Of a stretch of DNA of 64,000 nt, positions 60,592 to 64,000 are shown piece after piece. Under the pieces are notes generated by a model. It saw only the letters and a list, made by a program, of their open reading frames with translations. It made no database searches and was not told the origin of the DNA. Numbering within the stretch: position 1 is the first letter of the stretch; the number at the start of each line of letters is the position of its first letter. The stretch lies in contig NC_064047.1 in assembly GCF_932526225.1 (NCBI RefSeq), positions 2,355,501 to 2,419,500 on the forward strand, written 5' to 3'. The position numbers and the translations under genes were made by a program. Source of the stretch: Nematostella vectensis (taxonomy: Eukaryota > Cnidaria > Anthozoa > Actiniaria > Edwardsiidae).

Positions 60592-62104
60592 GAAGTTTAC
60601 AGAATTTGTGAAAAGGTACCCCTACTACTCACGCTTCAGGTTCTCTGCCGACGAGCACGGCAATGTGCAATTCGTTTTCAATGGGGACGAATACGATCCA
60701 TTCGACAAGAATGGGAATCTAGTCAAAACGTTATATCACTTCCCTGGTAATAGCTGGAAACCCGAGAATATCCAGGATTTTCTAGTCGCCGACGACACAC
60801 AAGCATACAAGGAAACGATCCAGCAACTGTTTGGGTTCCCAAAACAATACAGACTAGACGCGCGTGCAGAGTACAAGATATTGCCGTGGGACGAAAACCC
60901 TACGAGAAATAATTACGTCTCTTTTAATGTTTTTATAACACCAAAGGTGAAGACACACTTTGTTTTTAGGGACATATTCACCGACAGCTTGCTAGTATTC
61001 AGAACAGCAAAGGAGGCTAGTAGGTGGCTCGACGCCCCAAACCTCAGTTATTGGAGTCAAGCCTTAAATTTTGCTATGTTTTGCGCGACTGCTGGATGTG
61101 GTGTGACGCGTGACATGATTGACGACTCTCAAGTGGGGTCATTCTACAGATTTCACATCATTTTCACTATCAGACGAATATTAAACGAGCTACAATGCCC
61201 TCTTCCAAAAGATAGGCTCTTTAGTTGGAATAAAAACTTTTACAGCGAAGCGGCTTACCAAAAACTAAGAACAGAATTCCGAACTGGTGACGATTTCCGG
61301 TTCCTCAGACCGATAAATCACGGGTTAGGGAACGTTTATAATTATGATTATCACGGCTTGTCATCTTCTAACGACAAGTATAAGCCTTATGGCACCATTG
61401 ATCAATTACACGACGAATGGGACGCTGCCAAAAGCGACCACGAACACATGAATCACTTTGAGATCGAGTACCTGAAAGACCTTAGAACTGGGTTTCAGTA
61501 TGAGTGGTTCTTTCCGGAAAAATCAATGGGGTTAACCAAAGCTGGGTTGTCTAGGATAAACCAGAGCATCGAAGCCTTTGTCTACTGTATTCTAGGCGCG
61601 CAAGTTCAGACCCGGTCGTCAATCGTCGGTGATAGCGGTTCAGCTCAGGAAACGAAACAGGTCTTCACGAAACTCTTTGAAAGCGCGGTGGTGGAAAACA
61701 GTATATCGAAAAGTATACAACGGTATCAGTTTGCTCTACAACAGGCGAGACAAAAACTAGACCTGGCTTTCGCCCTCGGCTGTTGGTTAAGTCCATCGTA
61801 TCTTGTGATAAATAACAACACTTCGATCGCTGGCTATAATAACAAGTTACAAAAAGCCACCACAGATATGAAACTGGGGTTGAATCCGATAAATAACGAG
61901 ATAAAAACGATCCCAAAACATAATATGGGTCATTCAAAGATTGTGTTACCTCATACCGAGTCAGTCACGGCTCACAAACCGGAACCGGAGGCGAAAACTA
62001 ACCCAAAGCCGGACGTGATTAAACCCACGAACACACAGCACGAAACTAACCTTGCCACGATCACAGCCTTTACGGCTGGTTTAGCTTGGTATCTATTCCG
62101 GTAA
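60578..62104 (+). CDS. 508-residue unknown protein of the late block
   Basis: The start is ATG 60578 or ATG 60590 (four codons later); both lie in the promoter palindrome. The protein is aromatic-rich (EFVKRYPYYSRFRFSADE) and globular to about residue 430. A low-complexity Pro/Lys/Glu region (about 460-485) follows, then a C-terminal hydrophobic anchor (NLATITAFTAGLAWYLF). Two cysteines lie in FCATAGCGVT. I recognise no domain. Size, position and tail anchor suggest a structural or membrane-attached virion protein. It converges on the minus-strand genes at 62.3 kb across a hairpin. Confidence 0.7.
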   Translation: MSYKMKFTEFVKRYPYYSRFRFSADEHGNVQFVFNGDEYDPFDKNGNLVKTLYHFPGNSWKPENIQDFLVADDTQAYKETIQQLFGFPKQYRLDARAEYKILPWDENPTRNNYVSFNVFITPKVKTHFVFRDIFTDSLLVFRTAKEASRWLDAPNLSYWSQALNFAMFCATAGCGVTRDMIDDSQVGSFYRFHIIFTIRRILNELQCPLPKDRLFSWNKNFYSEAAYQKLRTEFRTGDDFRFLRPINHGLGNVYNYDYHGLSSSNDKYKPYGTIDQLHDEWDAAKSDHEHMNHFEIEYLKDLRTGFQYEWFFPEKSMGLTKAGLSRINQSIEAFVYCILGAQVQTRSSIVGDSGSAQETKQVFTKLFESAVVENSISKSIQRYQFALQQARQKLDLAFALGCWLSPSYLVINNNTSIAGYNNKLQKATTDMKLGLNPINNEIKTIPKHNMGHSKIVLPHTESVTAHKPEPEAKTNPKPDVIKPTNTQHETNLATITAFTAGLAWYLFR

Positions 62105-62260
62105 CATGCGGGGTGCATGTGGACGGATGTGACGTACCGCAAGAAGACAATACCTGTCCACGTGTGCATACCAGACCACCCTGGCGACCGCGAACTCTCA
62201 ATGTAAATACAAAACCTATTTTCAGAATCGCCAGTTGTTAGGGTGATTAGGAATGTATGT

Positions 62261-62289
62261 GTTTTGTAACGTGAGACGCGTTACAAAAC
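62261..62289. terminator. hairpin between convergent genes
   Basis: Perfect 11-bp arms (GTTTTGTAACG and CGTTACAAAAC) with a 7-base loop. It sits between the stop of the plus-strand gene (62104) and that of the minus-strand gene (62304), suited to a two-way 3'-end signal. The function is inferred from position. Confidence 0.55.
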
Positions 62290-62303
62290 TGAGTGTGTCA
62301 ATG

Positions 62304-62651
62304 TTAATTTCCGTTACACGTTCTGCAATGGTGCTTTTGTCTATCGTGTTCGCATATTTGAGACCCTCCGCATAACTTACAAAAGGGTCTCTGTTTGCCG
62401 TGTTCACACATCCCTTTCCCCTTGCAGTCTTTACAGACATATCTTGCTCGTCTGTGCTCACAAATGCTACCGCCGTTACATTCTCTGCACCGCGTTTTTC
62501 TCCGGTTGTGAGGGCAGATTTGCGATCCGTGACAATCTTTGCAATAATATTTCACTCTGCCATGAAGACACTTATAATCCGTTGTTCGCTTTACGGGGGA
62601 TACTTTCGGGTCTTTCACCGTTTGGTTCTCCATTTCTATCAAACCGGTCAT
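62304..62651 (-). CDS. Cys/His zinc-repeat protein with polymerase-like N terminus
   Basis: 115 residues. Residues 28-113 are four to five repeats of C-x-H-x(5-6)-C-x2-C-x-G, for example ICEHRRARYVCKDCKGKGMC, a zinc-binding repeat found in large DNA viruses and protists, with no known function. Residues 1-16 (MTGLIEMENQTVKDPK) match the first residues of the element's DNA polymerase (MAGLIEMKNLKVKDLK), and the 5' flanking bases match too, so its promoter and start were copied from the polymerase gene. A nucleic-acid-binding role is plausible but not shown. Confidence 0.75.
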   Translation of the reverse strand: MTGLIEMENQTVKDPKVSPVKRTTDYKCLHGRVKYYCKDCHGSQICPHNRRKTRCRECNGGSICEHRRARYVCKDCKGKGMCEHGKQRPFCKLCGGSQICEHDRQKHHCRTCNGN

Positions 62652-62665
62652 GTCCTTAAATCACT
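62652..62665 (-). promoter_or_regulatory. GTGATTTAAGGAC box
   Basis: On the minus strand TTGAAAAGTGATTTAAGGAC abuts the ATG at 62651. It is a near copy of the polymerase box at 49,452-49,472. Confidence 0.6.
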
Positions 62666-62693
62666 TTTCAATCCAACACGCGACACCCGCCTT

Positions 62694-63533
62694 CTAGCCG
62701 ACCGACGCCGACCTGTCGAAACACTCTCCCAACATTTCCTTCTCTTGCTCATCCATGCACCAATCCCAAAACCTGTCCGGGTGCCAAGCTACTGGCATTA
62801 GTTCGTCCTCCAGCTTTCTACGGAATCTCACCTTGTGTAGCTTCTCCGGGAGCTCCTCATGCACGAGACTCCACCCCCAAGCTGCACGTATCACCGCGAG
62901 AATCTCGTGTAGACCCAAGAATCGCGCGTAGTTCATATGTACAACGAGATCGGTCGCGCCCCACTCCAAGCACATCCTGACGATCTCGAGGTTGCCAGAT
63001 TCGGTGGCCGGTGTTATAGCATAGTCCAGGTCAAACTCACTGAAGTTTTCTCTCAGCAACTTTAGAACCTCAACGTGACCATTGTACGCCGCCTCAGCGG
63101 TGGCCCAACCAACATCGACATCGACACCTAGATCTATCAATAACTCAACAACCCCCACCTGACCTTCCGCCGCCGCAGCACCCATGGCCTCGGTCATGGC
63201 CTCTCCTCCGTCGGCACAATACTCGCCCATCACCTTCAAAACCTCTACGTGCCCGCCTTTCGCGGCCATGGACGCTGGATACACGAAGTCACAGGCGCCC
63301 GACTCACAACACATCTTAACGATCTCGGTGTGGCCGTTCATTGCGGCCCTGACCATCGGCTTTTCGAAATCCGTCGCACCCCAACTCTTACACAACCTCA
63401 CGGTCTCGACGCACCCCTCCCACGCCGCGCGCTCCATAACGGCGTCAAAGTCTGCGGCTCCCCACCTCGCTAAGGTGGCGGCTTGATCCTCCACGGTGAG
63501 ATTTGTAAGACTTCCAGCACTTTGCATATCCAT
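62694..63533 (-). CDS. ankyrin-repeat protein
   Basis: 279 residues from ATG 63531-63533. About six ankyrin-like repeats cover residues 20-205 (G-H-x-E-I-V-K-M, GGHVEVLKVMGEY, NGHVEVLKLLREN, SGNLEIVRMCLEWGATD). The C-terminal third (PVAWHPDRFWDWCMDEQEKEML) resembles the tail of ankyrin proteins in large DNA viruses. Ankyrin proteins of viruses usually bind host proteins; no partner can be read here. The gene has the box GTTTAAAGAC (63551-63560, minus strand), like the polymerase. GC content of the coding region is higher than in the late block, which may mark separate acquisition. Confidence 0.85.
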   Translation of the reverse strand: MDMQSAGSLTNLTVEDQAATLARWGAADFDAVMERAAWEGCVETVRLCKSWGATDFEKPMVRAAMNGHTEIVKMCCESGACDFVYPASMAAKGGHVEVLKVMGEYCADGGEAMTEAMGAAAAEGQVGVVELLIDLGVDVDVGWATAEAAYNGHVEVLKLLRENFSEFDLDYAITPATESGNLEIVRMCLEWGATDLVVHMNYARFLGLHEILAVIRAAWGWSLVHEELPEKLHKVRFRRKLEDELMPVAWHPDRFWDWCMDEQEKEMLGECFDRSASVG

Positions 63534-63550
63534 TTTGTTATTACATCCAC

Positions 63551-63560
63551 GTCTTTAAAC
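63551..63560 (-). promoter_or_regulatory. GTTTAAAGAC box of the ankyrin gene
   Basis: In the coding direction GTGGTTTAAAGAC matches the polymerase box exactly. The start codon follows 17 bp later. Confidence 0.6.
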
Positions 63561-63626
63561 CACTTTTTTCGAATTTTTTTAGACGTGTTAATTCACATCT
63601 ACTCCGAACTGACAGTTTTCTGGAAA

Positions 63627-63650
63627 TCCTGATTTCTCTGGAAATCAGGA
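63627..63650. terminator. hairpin after the TFIIB-like gene
   Basis: The perfect 10-bp stem TCCTGATTTC / GAAATCAGGA has the loop TCTG. It starts a few bases beyond the stop codon of the minus-strand gene ending at 63655. A 3'-end role is inferred. Confidence 0.5.
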
Positions 63651-63654
63651 AACA

Positions 63655-64000
63655 TCATACCACACCAGGCGTACCCAGGACTGTGGCCACTTCTCTCGCT
63701 TTCCTACTGATGGTTAACTCGGAGACGCCCGTTCTTTCGGAGAATTTTTTAAGTGTAATATCGACCCCCTTTAGCCGTACCCAGTAATAGGTTAAAGCGA
63801 CCGCAAAGGATTGTGGGCGAGCGCGATTCAACTCAGACGAGCGGTTCTTAGATCTGTAGTAGAGCTGGACCACCTCTCCCTTCTGTGCGGGGGACGCCGA
63901 GAATCTATCCATCACATCGCGAATGTGGTCCACGACGGTGGGAGACGTTCCGTGTAGTAAGTAATCTTTAGGCGCGTTAATACTAAAGATTTTTAGACCC
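63655..64000 (-). CDS. TFIIB-like transcription factor, cut by window edge
   Basis: The frame is open from the stop at 63655 to the window edge, so the gene continues beyond 64000. A GTG at 63931-63933 is not needed as a start. The visible 115 residues contain a cyclin-fold-like repeat: SFAVALTYYWVRLKG, then LKKFSERTGVSELTISRKAREV, the pattern of the last helices of a TFIIB core domain (recognition helix after T-G-V-S-x-x-T-I). TFIIB-like factors direct RNA polymerase to promoters and are found in many large DNA viruses but are not part of the usual Polinton set. It may read the TTTAAAGA boxes of this element. The family call is moderate because only part is visible. Confidence 0.65.
   Translation of the reverse strand, partial: GLKIFSINAPKDYLLHGTSPTVVDHIRDVMDRFSASPAQKGEVVQLYYRSKNRSSELNRARPQSFAVALTYYWVRLKGVDITLKKFSERTGVSELTISRKAREVATVLGTPGVV

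Overview
The window is animal nuclear DNA carrying most of the visible left part of an integrated double-stranded DNA virus or giant transposon of the Polinton/Maverick (adintovirus-like) class. Positions 1 to about 48,900 look like an intron-rich, repeat-rich invertebrate genome. Spliced genes have canonical GT..AG introns, and many poly-G/C runs, minisatellites and small DNA transposons lie between and inside them. An anthozoan cnidarian is the most likely host, because one spliced gene encodes a secreted protein of the type called uncharacterised skeletal organic matrix protein 5 in corals and anemones. This taxonomic call is inference.

Host layout. 4.6-5.4 kb (-) is an intronless 283-residue calycin/DUF3598-like gene. 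6.1-8.2 kb is a cluster of miniature transposons: a TTAA-flanked piggyBac-type element, then a TA-flanked mariner/pogo-type element with a third element nested in it. 11.4-17.5 kb (-) is a complete six-exon EGLN-type HIF prolyl hydroxylase with an N-terminal MYND finger. 18.3-19.6 kb (-) holds a possible two-exon small gene. 24.6-25.5 kb is a two-unit minisatellite. 27.2-36.9 kb (+) is a ten-exon gene for a secreted protein joining a chitin-binding peritrophin domain to a flavin amine oxidase. One of its introns contains a 2.7 kb hAT-like element inserted in a GATGGT microsatellite, and another contains a 30-bp minisatellite. 37.4-43.3 kb (-) is the six-exon skeletal-matrix-protein-5-like gene. 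43.3-48.9 kb is mostly degraded repeats.

Viral/Polinton layout. A repeat array with CACGTG sites (49.0-49.4 kb) precedes a protein-primed family B DNA polymerase (+). A retroviral-type integrase (-) meets it tail to tail. A rightward morphogenesis block follows: a major capsid-like gene with a frameshift, a packaging ATPase, then a run of small membrane and coiled-coil genes, a candidate minor capsid gene and a 508-residue unknown. On the (-) strand at 62.2-64.0 kb lie a Cys/His-repeat protein, an ankyrin protein and a TFIIB-like gene cut by the window edge. These last genes are more typical of large DNA viruses than of standard Polintons. The right end of the element is outside the window.

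Two features of this segment seem new to me. First, nearly every viral gene is preceded by a TTTAAAGA-type box, often followed by an inverted repeat that runs up to the start codon. Second, a short GC-rich palindrome (core CGAGGGG-CTAG-CCTCTCG) occurs six times, four of them in frame inside coding sequences, like a miniature palindromic coding element. The promoter and first codons of the polymerase are also duplicated in inverted orientation at the start of the Cys/His-repeat gene.
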